Numbered from the stretch's first letter, positions 26,644-36,551 are shown. The stretch is 64,000 bases of DNA from Cyanomargarita calcarea GSE-NOS-MK-12-04C (GCA_019359595.1 JAHHGZ010000019.1:1-64000); one strand, 5' to 3'. Numbers and translations are program-made. Notes: generated from the sequence alone by a model not told the origin.

Positions 26644-26705
26644 AATTTTGGCAATGAAGCAAAAACTCTAATAACTCTCAGTAATTAAAACTCTTAGTGT
26701 TGGTG

Positions 26706-26734
26706 AAATCCGACTTTTTAAAGAAGTCGGATTT
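26706..26734. terminator. bidirectional terminator between antitoxin and M16 gene
   Basis: Arms AAATCCGACTT (26706-26716) and AAGTCGGATTT (26724-26734) are perfectly complementary and sit between two convergent gene ends. Short T/A-rich runs flank it on both sides. It is a variant of the AGATCCCCGACTT palindrome family. Confidence 0.65.
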
Positions 26735-26744
26735 CTAAAATAGT

Positions 26745-28250
26745 TTATTTCGTCGCTTGTGGTGTTGTTTTCGCAGATGGAATTGTCACATCAATAGGTG
26801 TCACCTGTTTTGCTAGTTGCGTAAGTGGCGGTTGAATAGCGGCTTGATTTCCCACCACCAAGGTTACAATATTGTCAGGTTTCAGATATTGCTTGGCGAC
26901 CCTTTGCACATCAGCTTCTTTAGTTGCTGCAACGGCTTTTTGATAGCGGAATAGAAAATCAGCCGGATAGCCATAATATTCGTAACGCATTAGGCGTGAT
27001 AATGTTTGTTCGGGGTCTTGAAAATTGAAAACAAACGAGTTTAGTGTAGACTCCTTCGCAAAAGCCAGTTCCTTGGGAGTTACTCTTTGAGTTTGAATGC
27101 GCTTGATTTCAGATTGAATCGCCTTGACAAATTGTACCGTTGCATCCGATCGCGTTTGTCCCCCTGCCATAAACATTCCTGGATAGTCATAGCGAGGACT
27201 CCAGTAACCGTATACAGAGTAAGCTATACCTTGACGCGATCGCACTTCATTAAACAAGCGTCCGCCAAAACCATTTAAGACATTATTCAACACATCCAAC
27301 GCTGCATAGTCGGGATTGTTGAACTGTCCTCCCAGATGCCCAATCATAATATTACTCTGAGTTAATTGCGGCTGGTTGACAAAAAACACACCACCTGTAT
27401 TGGCTGGTGTTACAGTTGGTAGCTGAGGCAGAGCCTTTTGAGGGTTTGGTTGCCAGTCGCCGAATTTAGCTTGAATAAGCGATCGCATTTTTTGGGAGTT
27501 AAAATCGCCCACAATTCCCAAAATGAGATTATTGGGATAGTAATATTGCTGGTAAAACCGACTCAAATCATCGCGAGTAATCTTATCGAGCGTCGCATAC
27601 TCGATTGTGCGGGCATAGGGGCTATCCTTGCCATAAATTAACTTTTTAAATTCCCGAGAAGCAATCTCATCTGGATTGTCATTGCGTCGGGAAATTGCAC
27701 CACGTTGCTGCGTCTTCGCCAAGTCTAACTTTTCTGGAGCAAAAATCGGCTCTCGCAATACCTCAGCAAACAGCCCAAACACAGTTTCTAAATCTTCACT
27801 CAGCGACTCAAAACTAGCACTACCAGAAGTCTCGCCAATACCAGTTTCTACCGAAGCCGCCCTTTGTTCCAACATATCATTAAGTTGATCTGGCGTATGC
27901 TTTGCGGTACCACCAGTTCGCATCACACTACCCATCAACTCCGCCAACCCAATTTTATCTCCTGGTTCCAAGCGATCGCCTGTACGAATTAAGGCAGTAC
28001 CATTAACTAATGGTAGATCGTGGTTTTCCATCAAATAGACAACCATGCCATTCTTCAACGTCAATCGTTCATACTTTGGTATCTTCACCTCAGGAAGCGG
28101 CCCAAACCGCAACTCAGTATAATGTTTAGCCGTCGCCGTCGCTGCCGAAGAAAAGTTAAAAGTTACAAGCAAAAACGCGACACTCAGAAGCAACCCATAA
28201 ACCAACCGATTCCAATTTTGGATTTTAGATTTAGGATTTTGGATTATCAT
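26745..28250 (-). CDS. M16 family peptidase-like protein, non-catalytic
   Basis: 501 residues with a hydrophobic N-terminal export segment (LVYGLLLSVAFLLVTFNFSSA, here ~17-36). Two M16 (insulinase/mitochondrial processing peptidase) domains are visible: LKNGMVVYLMENHDLP near 63-78 and the FYQQYYYPNNLILGIVGDFN stretch near 230. The HxxEH zinc motif of active members is absent (GLAELMGSVMRTGGT occupies its place). This fits the regulatory/beta partner of the active M16 protein encoded next upstream (28471-30072). The pair may act in the periplasm. The first ~10 residues (MIIQNPKSKI) resemble translated repeat, so Met17-region starts are possible. Confidence 0.9.
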   Translation of the reverse strand: MIIQNPKSKIQNWNRLVYGLLLSVAFLLVTFNFSSAATATAKHYTELRFGPLPEVKIPKYERLTLKNGMVVYLMENHDLPLVNGTALIRTGDRLEPGDKIGLAELMGSVMRTGGTAKHTPDQLNDMLEQRAASVETGIGETSGSASFESLSEDLETVFGLFAEVLREPIFAPEKLDLAKTQQRGAISRRNDNPDEIASREFKKLIYGKDSPYARTIEYATLDKITRDDLSRFYQQYYYPNNLILGIVGDFNSQKMRSLIQAKFGDWQPNPQKALPQLPTVTPANTGGVFFVNQPQLTQSNIMIGHLGGQFNNPDYAALDVLNNVLNGFGGRLFNEVRSRQGIAYSVYGYWSPRYDYPGMFMAGGQTRSDATVQFVKAIQSEIKRIQTQRVTPKELAFAKESTLNSFVFNFQDPEQTLSRLMRYEYYGYPADFLFRYQKAVAATKEADVQRVAKQYLKPDNIVTLVVGNQAAIQPPLTQLAKQVTPIDVTIPSAKTTPQATK

Positions 28251-28470
28251 TTGTAATTTGTAATTGGTTAGTTGTTAGTTGTTGGTGGTTAGTTGAAGGA
28301 AAGGTAAGATTAATTCGTTTTCCCTCATTTCCCCATCTCTGTTTACTCAGCGACCTCAGTCCCTAGTAAAATTCATTAATTTTGAGGGGGAAAATAAGCC
28401 CTCTAAGTCCCCCAAACTTGGGGGATTTTGAATTTTATTCTCCCCTTTGAATTGGGGGCAGGGGGCTTCA

Positions 28471-30072
28471 TTATTGCTTCGACAATAGCTTGCCAATCGT
28501 GCGATTTTGTGCGGTAAAAGTCCCAGCCGCCACCCGCTGAATATCCTCCGGTTTGACTGCCGCAATTAATTCCAACTGTTTAAACAAATTCCGCCAGGAA
28601 CCAGTTTTCACCTCATATTCCAACAACTGCTGCGCCATGCCCATATTAGAATCAAGCGATCGCAATAACTCTGCCCTCGCCTGAGTTTTGACTCGCTGCA
28701 ATTCCACCGCCGAAACAGGCTGATTTTTCAAAGAATCAATTTCTTTTCGCAAAGCCACCGCGACTTCATCCACCGTATGACCGGGAGCAGTCAGAGCATA
28801 AAATAACATCAAGTTTGGGTACTTATCCCCAGGAAATCCACTGAAACCCTGAGCGCTTAGTGCCAAACGTTGCTTCTCCACTAAAGATTTATACAACCTC
28901 GGTGTCCGCCCATCACTTAGCAATCTGCCGATAATGTCATAAGTTGCATTATTTGAATCGGTCATCGCCGGACGATGATAACCTTCTAAATACCAAGGTT
29001 GAGAAGGTAGCTGCAAAGTGACTTCTCGCGTTTGCGTTTGCGGAGGTTCCACAGGAATTTGCACCTGTGTTTTGGCTCTAGATTTATACCTCCCAAAATA
29101 TACTTGTGCCAGTTGTTTCACCTGTGCGGGGTTAACATCACCCACAACCGCAATCGTTAAATTGGTAGGAACATAATAGGTATCGAAAAACTTTTGTACA
29201 TCATCTGGTGTCAAGTTACGGATATCTTCGTCATAACCAATCACTGGGCGCTTGTAGGGATGTACTGTATACGCAGTATCGATAAACTTCTCCACCATCT
29301 GTCCAATCGGAGAGTTTTCCACCCGCAACCGTCGCTCCTCCAAAATAACTTCTTTCTCTTTATAAAACTCGCGACGAATTATCGGGTCGAGAAATCTCTC
29401 TGACTCCAGGGACATCCACAGTTCCAACTTATTCGCAGGAAAGCTGTAGAAATAACGAGTAGCTTCTGTGGAAGTATTGGCGTTTAAACCCACACCTCCC
29501 GATTGTTCGACAATTTGCCCCAACTCATTTTGGTTGGCAATCTTAGCCGCTTCAAGTTCCAACTTCTTAAACTGGGCTTCTAGTCTAGCAACTTCATCTT
29601 TTTTCCCAGCGTCCGTAGCTGTTTTAATTTGTCTAGCCAGCACATCCAGCCGATCTAATAGCGGCTTTTCTTTTTTGTAATCTTTTGTACCAATGCGCGT
29701 TGTCCCCTTAAATGCCAAATGCTCTAGGAAGTGCGCTACTCCAGTCTTTCCCTTTTCTTCATCAACCCCACCCACATCGGCGTAGGTAAGAAAAGAAACT
29801 ACGGGAGCTTGATGACGTTCTAAAACAATGAACTTTAGACCATTGTCAAGACGGAACTCAGTCAACTGCTTAATTACTTTATCCAGATACGGTTGGATTG
29901 AAGTTTGGGTAGTCGGCTGCGACATCAAAGGAGGAGGTGCAGTAGGAGCTTGAGCAAAAGCAACTCCTGGGAACAATCCCCAACAGAGTAATCCTGTGAG
30001 GCATAAACTGACGAAAAGCCGGCTTATTTGTTTTTTGACTTTAGCTTGGTATAAATAACTGAGCTGATTCAT
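28471..30072 (-). CDS. M16 family zinc peptidase, catalytic
   Basis: 533 residues from ATG 30072. The signal peptide follows directly (LFVSLCLTGLLCWGLFPGVAFAQA), so the product is exported. The zinc motif is GVAHFLEHLAFKGTTRIGTK (HFLEH), with the distal Glu in the VEQSGGVGLNANTSTEATRY region. DDVQKFFDTYYVPTNLTIAV is the second M16 signature. The frame stays open to 30216, but residues upstream (LPSSFFLLPSSF) are translated repeat copy C, so the downstream ATG is right. Acts with the inactive paralogue at 26745-28250, 220 bp downstream. Confidence 0.92.
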   Translation of the reverse strand: MNQLSYLYQAKVKKQISRLFVSLCLTGLLCWGLFPGVAFAQAPTAPPPLMSQPTTQTSIQPYLDKVIKQLTEFRLDNGLKFIVLERHQAPVVSFLTYADVGGVDEEKGKTGVAHFLEHLAFKGTTRIGTKDYKKEKPLLDRLDVLARQIKTATDAGKKDEVARLEAQFKKLELEAAKIANQNELGQIVEQSGGVGLNANTSTEATRYFYSFPANKLELWMSLESERFLDPIIRREFYKEKEVILEERRLRVENSPIGQMVEKFIDTAYTVHPYKRPVIGYDEDIRNLTPDDVQKFFDTYYVPTNLTIAVVGDVNPAQVKQLAQVYFGRYKSRAKTQVQIPVEPPQTQTREVTLQLPSQPWYLEGYHRPAMTDSNNATYDIIGRLLSDGRTPRLYKSLVEKQRLALSAQGFSGFPGDKYPNLMLFYALTAPGHTVDEVAVALRKEIDSLKNQPVSAVELQRVKTQARAELLRSLDSNMGMAQQLLEYEVKTGSWRNLFKQLELIAAVKPEDIQRVAAGTFTAQNRTIGKLLSKQ

Positions 30073-30076
30073 GAGT

Positions 30077-30162
30077 TGAATGAAGGAAGAAGGAAGAAGG
30101 AAGAAGGAAGAAGGAAGGAAGTTTTTAGATGGGGATACAGAACCCCAACTCAAAACGGACTT
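30077..30162 (-). repeat. composite (CTTCCTT)n repeat element, copy C
   Basis: On the minus strand: GTTTTGAGTTGGGGTTCTGT, ATCCCCATCTAAAA, CTTCCTT heptamers and CTTCATTCAA, ending 4 bp before the ATG of the catalytic M16 gene. This is the same placement relative to the start codon as copy B before cysS. Confidence 0.78.
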
Positions 30163-30260
30163 CCTTCTTAATCTTGTGTTAAGGATATTGTGATTTTTGT
30201 ACTTGGCGTTAGACAATGACGCTACAGCTACTGTCCTTTAATATCCCAAATATAAATTTT

Positions 30261-30875
30261 ATGCGAGTTTTTAGTTCTCTCCCGCCCTCAGAGGCCCAAA
30301 CCCGCGATCGCATTTTACACGCAGCACGTGGCTTGTTTGCCTCTCAAGGATTCGATGGCACAACCACCCGCGATTTGGCACAAAAAGCCGGCGTTGCAGA
30401 AGGTACCCTCTTTCGGCATTTTTCCAATAAAAAGGCAATTTTAGTAGAAGTGGCTACTGAAGGATGGGTAGAAATTCTTACAGACCTGCTCACAGAATTG
30501 AGTGAAATGGGCAGCTACAAAGCCGTCGCACAGGTGATGCGCCGCCGGATGTGGAATATGCAGAAAAATGCCGAGATGATGCGAGTTTGCTTTATGGAGG
30601 TGCAATTTCATCCAGACTTGCGCGATCGCATCCAATTAGAAGTTGTTGGCAAAATGACAGATGTCGCAGAAGCCTTTTTTCAAACGGCAATGGATAGAGG
30701 AATCTATCGCCAGATGGATGCGAAATTAGTAGCGACTGTCTTCCTTGGAATGTTTGCGATCGCCGGATTTTCTCACACCACCATTATGCAACCCGACGCT
30801 TCCCCCACAGAAATGCAGCAGATGGCAGAAGGGCTTGCGGATATCTTTTTGAATGGAGTCTTAGTCAAGGAGTGA
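30261..30875 (+). CDS. TetR family transcriptional regulator
   Basis: About 204 residues from ATG 30261 (an in-frame ATG at 30216 adds 15 residues, MTLQLLSFNIPNINF, that do not look conserved). N-terminal TetR helix-turn-helix: TRDRILHAARGLFASQGFDG, TTTRDLAQKAGVAEGTLFRH and FSNKKAILVEV. The C-terminal ligand domain is of the TetR_C class with VCFMEVQFHPDLRDRI. Transcribed away from the M16 genes, so it may control them or itself; the shared upstream region is about 190 bp. Ligand unknown. Confidence 0.93.
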   Translation: MRVFSSLPPSEAQTRDRILHAARGLFASQGFDGTTTRDLAQKAGVAEGTLFRHFSNKKAILVEVATEGWVEILTDLLTELSEMGSYKAVAQVMRRRMWNMQKNAEMMRVCFMEVQFHPDLRDRIQLEVVGKMTDVAEAFFQTAMDRGIYRQMDAKLVATVFLGMFAIAGFSHTTIMQPDASPTEMQQMAEGLADIFLNGVLVKE

Positions 30876-30991
30876 AAGAGTGAGGAGTTAGGAGTTAGGA
30901 ATTATGAGTTATTAAAAATATATTTAAAACTTCATATATTTAATTAAAACTTCAAAACTTTAAAATGCGAAGAATGACACTAATTCTAAAC

Positions 30992-31052
30992 ATTCCTAAC
31001 TCTTAACTCTTAACTCCTAACTCCTAACTCCTAACTCCTAACCACTAACTCC
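30992..31052. repeat. heptameric STRR-type array, TAACTCC family
   Basis: CCTAACTCTTAACTCTTAAC followed by four CTAACTC heptamers and a CCACTAACTCC variant. A short complementary GGAGTTA run lies at 30883-30902, so the two could pair in a transcript across the 100 bp between them. Confidence 0.75.
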
Positions 31053-31484
31053 CATCATTCTTGCTTGCAAGCTCCACTGCTGAACTAATTCAATCGAAGG
31101 GCATAGATCGCGTCGCTGCATTGTCGCTACCTGCAAGCGTAAAATTTGTTGGTGCAATCGATGGATGGGAGTTTGAGTTAACTGTGCGACAGAAGCAACA
31201 CCCGAATGCAGCAATAAACCGCAATATTCGCAGCCGACACTAGGAATACGAGCTAAATCTGCCAAAGCAATCCATTTATTTAGATACTTAATATTAACTT
31301 GTAACTTATTTGCTAGTGCCAGTCTTGACTGTAAAGTATTGCCTTGTTGCAATAACGCTTTTGTCGTCGTAATCCCACCGTTTTGTAATTGGGATATTTC
31401 CTCTTGGCTCAATCCGGGTAATTGCTCAATTGACCAATCACTGGATGTCGAATTGCTACCCTTTGATTTTTGCTTAGTAGACAT
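31038..31484 (-). CDS. DUF4332 domain protein
   Basis: 148 residues, Ser/Thr/Lys-rich start, then helix-hairpin-helix-like repeats: IEQLPGLSQEEISQLQNGGI at ~19-38 and LARIPSVGCEYCGLLLHSGV at ~77-96, both typical of DUF4332, a domain that resembles DNA-binding HhH tandem folds. The tail QLTQTPIHRLHQQILRL fits too. No enzyme motif. Its 3' end overlaps the heptameric repeat at 30992-31052. Function unknown, possibly nucleic-acid binding. Confidence 0.85.
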   Translation of the reverse strand: MSTKQKSKGSNSTSSDWSIEQLPGLSQEEISQLQNGGITTTKALLQQGNTLQSRLALANKLQVNIKYLNKWIALADLARIPSVGCEYCGLLLHSGVASVAQLTQTPIHRLHQQILRLQVATMQRRDLCPSIELVQQWSLQARMMGVSG

Positions 31485-31650
31485 TTTTTCAAATATTTTG
31501 ACAAATATACAATAAAAAACAAATTGCGTAGGTTATGTTAGGCGCACCTGTAAGACTACACTCTCAACCGATCAACTTGCAGTACCTTAGAAATAGTTAT
31601 TGTATCTCCGATAGATTAAAAGTAGAAATTTTTCACACTTTATCCTATTT

Positions 31651-33030
31651 ATGTTTCGTCCCACTTTATCTTTAATTGATACCCTCCGCCAGAGACGGCA
31701 AAGATTAGCAAACCTAATAAATTTTCCCGCAATTATCTGGTCAGGACAAACCAGTCCGCGCAACTTTCCAGCAAATGTCTTTCCCTTACGTGCTAGCAGT
31801 CACTTCCTCTACTTTGCCGGATTACCTTTATCAAACGCTGCAATTCGTCTTGATACAGGCAAACTACAGCTATTCATAGACGATGCCAAACCTAGCAGCG
31901 CTCTTTGGCATGGAGAAATGCCCACACGAGAGGAAATTGCAGGGCAAATTGGGGCTGATGCTGCTTATCCAATGGCAGAATTAGAATCATGGCTCGAAAG
32001 TGTGGCAACAATTCCCTCTCAAGATGCCGGCACTTGGACGCAACAGACGCAGTTGTTGAATCGATGGCTTTTACCGCAACAACCACTCGCAGGAATTGAT
32101 TTAGAGTTAGCCAATGCGATTGTCAACCTCCGTCTCATCCATGATGATGCAGCGATCGCCGAGTTACGCAAAGCTGCGGCCGTCACCGTGAAAGCTCATA
32201 AAGCTGGGATGAGGGTGACAAAATCCGCGAAAATTGAAGCAGAAGTTCGGGCGGCGATGGAAGCAGTTATTATCGCTCACAACATGACAACTTCTTACAG
32301 CAGTATTGTCACCGTTCACGGCGAAGTTCTGCACAACGACAAATATCACCACCCAATACAACCGGGTGACTTGCTACTTGCAGATGTCGGTGCAGAAACT
32401 GAGATGGGCTGGGCTGGTGATGTTACTAGAACTTGGGCTGTATCTGGAAAATTTTCATCTACCCAAAGAGATATTTACGAAGTTGTATTAGCGGCTCATG
32501 ATGCAAGTATTGCCAAAATTCGCCCTGGTGTGGAGTATCGAGATATCCATCTGTTGGCTTGCACGGCGATCGCCGAAGGTTTAGCGAATTTAGGGATTTT
32601 GCGGGGTAAAGCTGAAGATTTGGTAGAAATGGATGCTCACGCCCTATTTTTCCCTCACGGTATCGGACATTTGTTGGGTTTGGATGTGCATGATATGGAA
32701 GATTTGGGAGATTTAGCTGGCTACGAGCAAGGAAGATTGAGAAGCGATCGCTTTGGTTTGGGTTACCTGCGTTTAAATCGTCCTTTACAACCAGGGATGT
32801 TGGTAACAATTGAACCAGGATTTTATCAAGTCCCAGCAATTTTGAACGATCCAAATTTTCGGTCAAAATACGAAAAAACTGTTAATTGGGAGCGTTTATC
32901 TGAATTTGCCGATGTGCGTGGTATCCGCATTGAAAATGATGTTTTAGTGACTAATGAGGCAAGCGAAGTTTTAACAGCTGCGTTGCCTTATTCAGTTAGT
33001 GATGTGGAGAATCTAGTAACCAATCCATAA
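31651..33030 (+). CDS. aminopeptidase P family protein (Xaa-Pro peptidase, M24B)
   Basis: 459 residues, size of bacterial aminopeptidase P. An N-terminal creatinase-like domain is followed by the pita-bread metallopeptidase domain: LLADVGAETEMGWAGDVTRT supplies the two metal Asp residues, FFPHGIGHLLGLDVHD the His, and VTIEPGFYQ plus GIRIENDVLVT the two Glu. All five di-manganese ligands are present, so it should be active in removing N-terminal residues before proline. Cytoplasmic (no signal). Monocistronic. Confidence 0.94.
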   Translation: MFRPTLSLIDTLRQRRQRLANLINFPAIIWSGQTSPRNFPANVFPLRASSHFLYFAGLPLSNAAIRLDTGKLQLFIDDAKPSSALWHGEMPTREEIAGQIGADAAYPMAELESWLESVATIPSQDAGTWTQQTQLLNRWLLPQQPLAGIDLELANAIVNLRLIHDDAAIAELRKAAAVTVKAHKAGMRVTKSAKIEAEVRAAMEAVIIAHNMTTSYSSIVTVHGEVLHNDKYHHPIQPGDLLLADVGAETEMGWAGDVTRTWAVSGKFSSTQRDIYEVVLAAHDASIAKIRPGVEYRDIHLLACTAIAEGLANLGILRGKAEDLVEMDAHALFFPHGIGHLLGLDVHDMEDLGDLAGYEQGRLRSDRFGLGYLRLNRPLQPGMLVTIEPGFYQVPAILNDPNFRSKYEKTVNWERLSEFADVRGIRIENDVLVTNEASEVLTAALPYSVSDVENLVTNP

Positions 33031-33724
33031 GCAGAATTTCAGTTAAATGCCAAAAGGTTTCTCTAAGACCTGATTACCGCCAACTTTCCTGACATTAACC
33101 AAAGCGCGTTTTTGGGCGATCGCGAACATCCATTGGATTGTTGTCCTAACTTGGCTGCTTTTAATTTGCGGAATGCACAAATTGTAACCAAATTAATTTA
33201 GGTTATCCCAAATTTTTTTTTGGCACTACAATAGCTTATTCTTCTCAAAATATATTGCCTTAGTTATTAAATATTCTTATTTATGAAGTTATGTAACATT
33301 AATAATATTTTACAAGATAGCGAATCGTCCAAAAGCGATTATTCTTACATAATCAGACTTGTGGAATAAAGCTACGGGAGTAGCAAAGCTGTTCTATACT
33401 CGAAAAAAATGCATCTGAAAGTACTTTTGAGTTTTGAAAAGATGTATTTTAATTAAAAATATAAGATTAATATCTCTCATATTCAAAATCACTAAGTTTC
33501 AATCAACTAATTTTATGTTTTATTTGTTATTTTGTATTTAACGGGACAGTTTTGTATCAAGCCGTAAGCTTAAATGGCAATTATGAAGAGCATTTACAAC
33601 AATATTAAAAGTAAATGCCTTGCGTAGAGCTTACAGGAATTTGTTTTGCAATAATTAAAATTGAATTGCGAAAACGAATTTCCAAAATAAAAAACAATTG
33701 ATTTATCAAGGCGAGGGCTAGACA
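33031..33724. other. 694-bp gene-free region
   Basis: AT-rich DNA after the peptidase. A frame at ~33098-33187 would encode a hydrophobic 30-residue peptide (ANIHWIVVLTWLLLICGM) ending at TAA, but it lacks a start codon and ribosome site. I see no tRNA, long repeat or terminator with a T-run. It probably holds the promoter of the gene at 33725. Confidence 0.4.
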
Positions 33725-34087
33725 ATGAATACAATCAACAAAAGCGAACGCAATATCATCTTGTCTGCTTTTATTAGTCCTGTAGCAGAGGGAAATGAAA
33801 TAAGCAAAAAGCAACTCAACAAACCGAAATTTGACTTACTGCAACCATTACGCGAACGATTAGATACATTAGATATTCACAATCCTAAATTAGCTAAACT
33901 TATCGCCAAACTAATTCCTGCGCAATGTCCCTTTGAGCGTGATATCATGCTGTTTGGTCGCAAAATAGGTCACATTCCCCCGATGTGCAAGCTGAATCCG
34001 CTTTACGATCAATTTGTCGGCTTGCGTTTTCGCGCCTTGTGCTATTTAGTAGATCGGTGTGGAGAAGACATCACTTCTTATTGCTAA
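33725..34087 (+). CDS. Mo-dependent nitrogenase C-terminal-like protein
   Basis: 120 residues. The core (LDTLDIHNPKLAKLIAKLIP, AQCPFERDIMLFGRKIGHIP, PMCKLNPLYDQFVGLRFRAL) matches what I know as the 'Mo-dependent nitrogenase C-terminal' family, small cyanobacterial proteins named for a domain fused to some nitrogenase genes. Three conserved Cys (in AQCPF, PMCKL, DRCGE) could bind metal. Not itself a nitrogenase subunit. The cupin gene follows 22 bp downstream on the same strand, so they are likely co-transcribed. Confidence 0.88.
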   Translation: MNTINKSERNIILSAFISPVAEGNEISKKQLNKPKFDLLQPLRERLDTLDIHNPKLAKLIAKLIPAQCPFERDIMLFGRKIGHIPPMCKLNPLYDQFVGLRFRALCYLVDRCGEDITSYC

Positions 34088-34109
34088 GAACAAGTAGAGC
34101 AGACGCAGC

Positions 34110-34382
34110 ATGGAAATAAAAATTGAGCATCAACCAAACCAAGAATACCTCAAGCAATTGGGAGTTGACAAATGGGGTATTTGGCAAAAAGAAGTCTCAA
34201 AATTTCCGTGGACTTATGATACTCAAGAAACTTGTTATTTTTTAGAGGGGGATGTTATCGTAACACCGAATGGTGGAACGAGTGTGCAAATGGGTAAAGG
34301 AGATTTAGTCACTTTTCCCGGTGGAATGTCTTGTACGTGGGAAATAAAAAGCGACGTGAAAAAGCATTATTCTTTTGATTAA
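34110..34382 (+). CDS. cupin domain protein
   Basis: 90 residues forming a single small beta-barrel cupin of the cupin_3 (DUF861) kind: CYFLEGDVIVTPNGG followed by VQMGKGDLVTFPGGMSCTWE. The classical metal-binding His pair is largely missing (Glu in YFLEGD and no GxHxH), as in other proteins of this subgroup, so catalytic function is uncertain. Co-directional with and 22 bp downstream of the nitrogenase-C-like gene. Confidence 0.9.
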   Translation: MEIKIEHQPNQEYLKQLGVDKWGIWQKEVSKFPWTYDTQETCYFLEGDVIVTPNGGTSVQMGKGDLVTFPGGMSCTWEIKSDVKKHYSFD

Positions 34383-34913
34383 TCGTTAGTTGCAAGTAAC
34401 GCATTACTTTCCGTCATGTCTCTTTCGGCACAAAGATGATTATATTGAACTAAATTGTGCCTTTAGGTATGTATGTCTCCTAATACAATAGCCCGGTTTA
34501 AGATTGGATAAACTAAGATGTAGGCAATTTATTTATAACGGTATCAGGGCAACAAAGCAGGGTATTGAAAGCGAGTAAGCAAAAATACGCAAATTGAAAT
34601 TTTATAATTTTTTATATCAGTTTATACTCTGAGTAAGCATTACAACTTAAGCAATTTGTCAAACAATTACCGAATTAGACTTTTTCGAGTTTTAGGTATT
34701 GCAAAGGGCGCTCAAGGGAGTAGATTACTTGTTTTGGCGATCGCAACGATTTTTTTTGTGACATTTCTTTTCATAAACCACAATTTATATAGCTTGGACG
34801 CTTACCCTGATTAAATCTCTTAGGTATAGAGACGGTACAGTCGGAGTGAAAACGACTAAGCTGTTAGATATAGCGCGTAAAAACTCCGCTGGCTGAGTAT
34901 CTGTAATTGAATT
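34383..34913. other. 531-bp region upstream of ffh
   Basis: AT-rich, with one T8 run near 34751 and a HIP1-like site. I see no coding frame, no tRNA and no clear riboswitch. The stretch 34830-34913 (GAGACGGTACAGTCGGAGTG and following) is the likely promoter and leader of ffh. Confidence 0.4.
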
Positions 34914-36368
34914 ATGTTTGATGCACTAGCAGACCGTTTAGAATCCGCCTGGAAAAAACTGCGGGGACAGGATAAAATTTCACAATCCAACATTCAAGAC
35001 GCATTGCGGGAAGTCCGTCGCGCCTTGTTGGAAGCAGATGTCAATCTTCAGGTAGTCAAAGATTTTATTAGTGAAGTTGAAGTCAAAGCACAAGGAGCCG
35101 AGGTAATTTCAGGCATAAGACCTGAGCAACAGTTCATCAAAATTGTTCATGATGAGCTGGTTCTTGTTATGGGTGAGGAAAATGTCCCCTTGGCACAAGC
35201 GTCCGTTTCCCCCACCATTGTTCTCATGGCTGGGTTGCAGGGTACAGGTAAAACCACTGCTACCGCCAAGTTAGCCTTACATCTACGCAAATTAGAGCGT
35301 AAATGTATGCTAGTGGCGACAGACGTATATCGCCCCGCAGCTATTGACCAGTTAATCACCCTGGGTAAGCAAATTGACGTACCAGTGTTTGACATGGGTA
35401 GTGATGCTAACCCAGTGGAGATTGCGCGGCTGGGAGTCGAGCGTGCCCGGTCAGAAGGCTTTGATACCGTAATAATTGATACTGCGGGTCGGCTGCAAAT
35501 CGATGAAGACATGATGGCGGAGTTAGCTCGCATCAAAGAAACCGTCAAGCCCCACGAAACCCTTTTGGTGGTAGACGCGATGACAGGTCAAGAAGCAGCA
35601 ACTCTGACACGCACCTTCCACGACCAGATTGGAATTACTGGTGCCATCCTCACCAAAATGGATGGTGATAGCCGAGGTGGTGCGGCCCTGTCAGTACGGC
35701 GCATTTCCGGTCAACCGATTAAATTTATCGGTGTGGGTGAAAAAGTTGAGGCATTGCAGCCGTTTTATCCAGACCGCATGGCGTCGCGAATTCTGGGTAT
35801 GGGCGATGTCTTAACCTTAGTAGAAAAAGCTCAAGATGAAATTGACCTCGCAGACGCCGAGAAAATGCAGGAGAAAATCCTGACGGCAAAGTTTGACTTT
35901 ACCGACTTTCTCAAACAACTGCGCCTGCTGAAAAACATGGGTTCCCTCGGCGGTATCATGAAGTTGATTCCAGGGATGAACAAACTCTCAGACGATCAAC
36001 TCAAGCAGGGAGAAACCCAACTCAAGCGCTGTGAGGCAATGATTAACTCAATGACACCTCAAGAAAGGCGCGACCCCGATCTGTTGGCAAGTTCTCCTAA
36101 TCGACGCAAAAGAATTGCCAAGGGTTCTGGCTACAAAGAACCCGATGTTAGCAAGCTAGTAAGTGACTTCCAAAGAATGCGCGGTATGATGCAGCAAATG
36201 GGGCAAGGCGGTGGTATTCCTGGGATGCCAGGAGGAATGTTTGGTGGTGGCGGTAACCCGAGTTTAGGCGGTAATCGGCAGGCTCCTGGATGGCGCGGTC
36301 AAAGTGGCGCTGCAACAGCCAAGAAACCAAAGAAGGACAAAAAGAAAAAAGGTTTTGGGACTCTTTAG
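34914..36368 (+). CDS. ffh: signal recognition particle protein Ffh
   Basis: GTPase of the signal recognition particle; with SRP RNA and FtsY it targets membrane proteins co-translationally. 484 residues. N domain first, then G domain: LMAGLQGTGKTTATAKLA (~105-122), IIDTAGRLQIDE (~185), and LTKMDGDSRGGAAL (~243). The Met-rich M domain ends RMRGMMQQMGQGGGIPG, GGMFGGGG and a Lys-rich tail (KKPKKDKKKKGFGTL). Full length. rpsP and a KH-domain gene lie downstream, an arrangement seen in many bacteria. Confidence 0.98.
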   Translation: MFDALADRLESAWKKLRGQDKISQSNIQDALREVRRALLEADVNLQVVKDFISEVEVKAQGAEVISGIRPEQQFIKIVHDELVLVMGEENVPLAQASVSPTIVLMAGLQGTGKTTATAKLALHLRKLERKCMLVATDVYRPAAIDQLITLGKQIDVPVFDMGSDANPVEIARLGVERARSEGFDTVIIDTAGRLQIDEDMMAELARIKETVKPHETLLVVDAMTGQEAATLTRTFHDQIGITGAILTKMDGDSRGGAALSVRRISGQPIKFIGVGEKVEALQPFYPDRMASRILGMGDVLTLVEKAQDEIDLADAEKMQEKILTAKFDFTDFLKQLRLLKNMGSLGGIMKLIPGMNKLSDDQLKQGETQLKRCEAMINSMTPQERRDPDLLASSPNRRKRIAKGSGYKEPDVSKLVSDFQRMRGMMQQMGQGGGIPGMPGGMFGGGGNPSLGGNRQAPGWRGQSGAATAKKPKKDKKKKGFGTL

Positions 36369-36551
36369 TTATTGGTTATTGGTTAGTGGACAGTGGCTAA
36401 CAAACAACCAACCAACAACTAACAACGCTCCAACCAACAAATAAGTGCTAGAATAGGCATTTCAGCATCGACATAGTTCTAAACACTTGTCGTTCCTGAT
36501 GGTGCGTCTTAGGGGCAAGCTAACACTAACAGCTTTCGCGCTTCTCAGGTT

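Noticed and set aside
30076-30216. N-terminal extension of the catalytic M16 protein to 30216
   Set aside because: The extra residues (LPSSFFLLPSSF) are translated repeat copy C; the signal peptide begins right after ATG 30072.
33098-33187. Short hydrophobic peptide (ANIHWIVVLTWLLLICGM)
   Set aside because: No start codon, ribosome site or known small membrane subunit match; left as intergenic.
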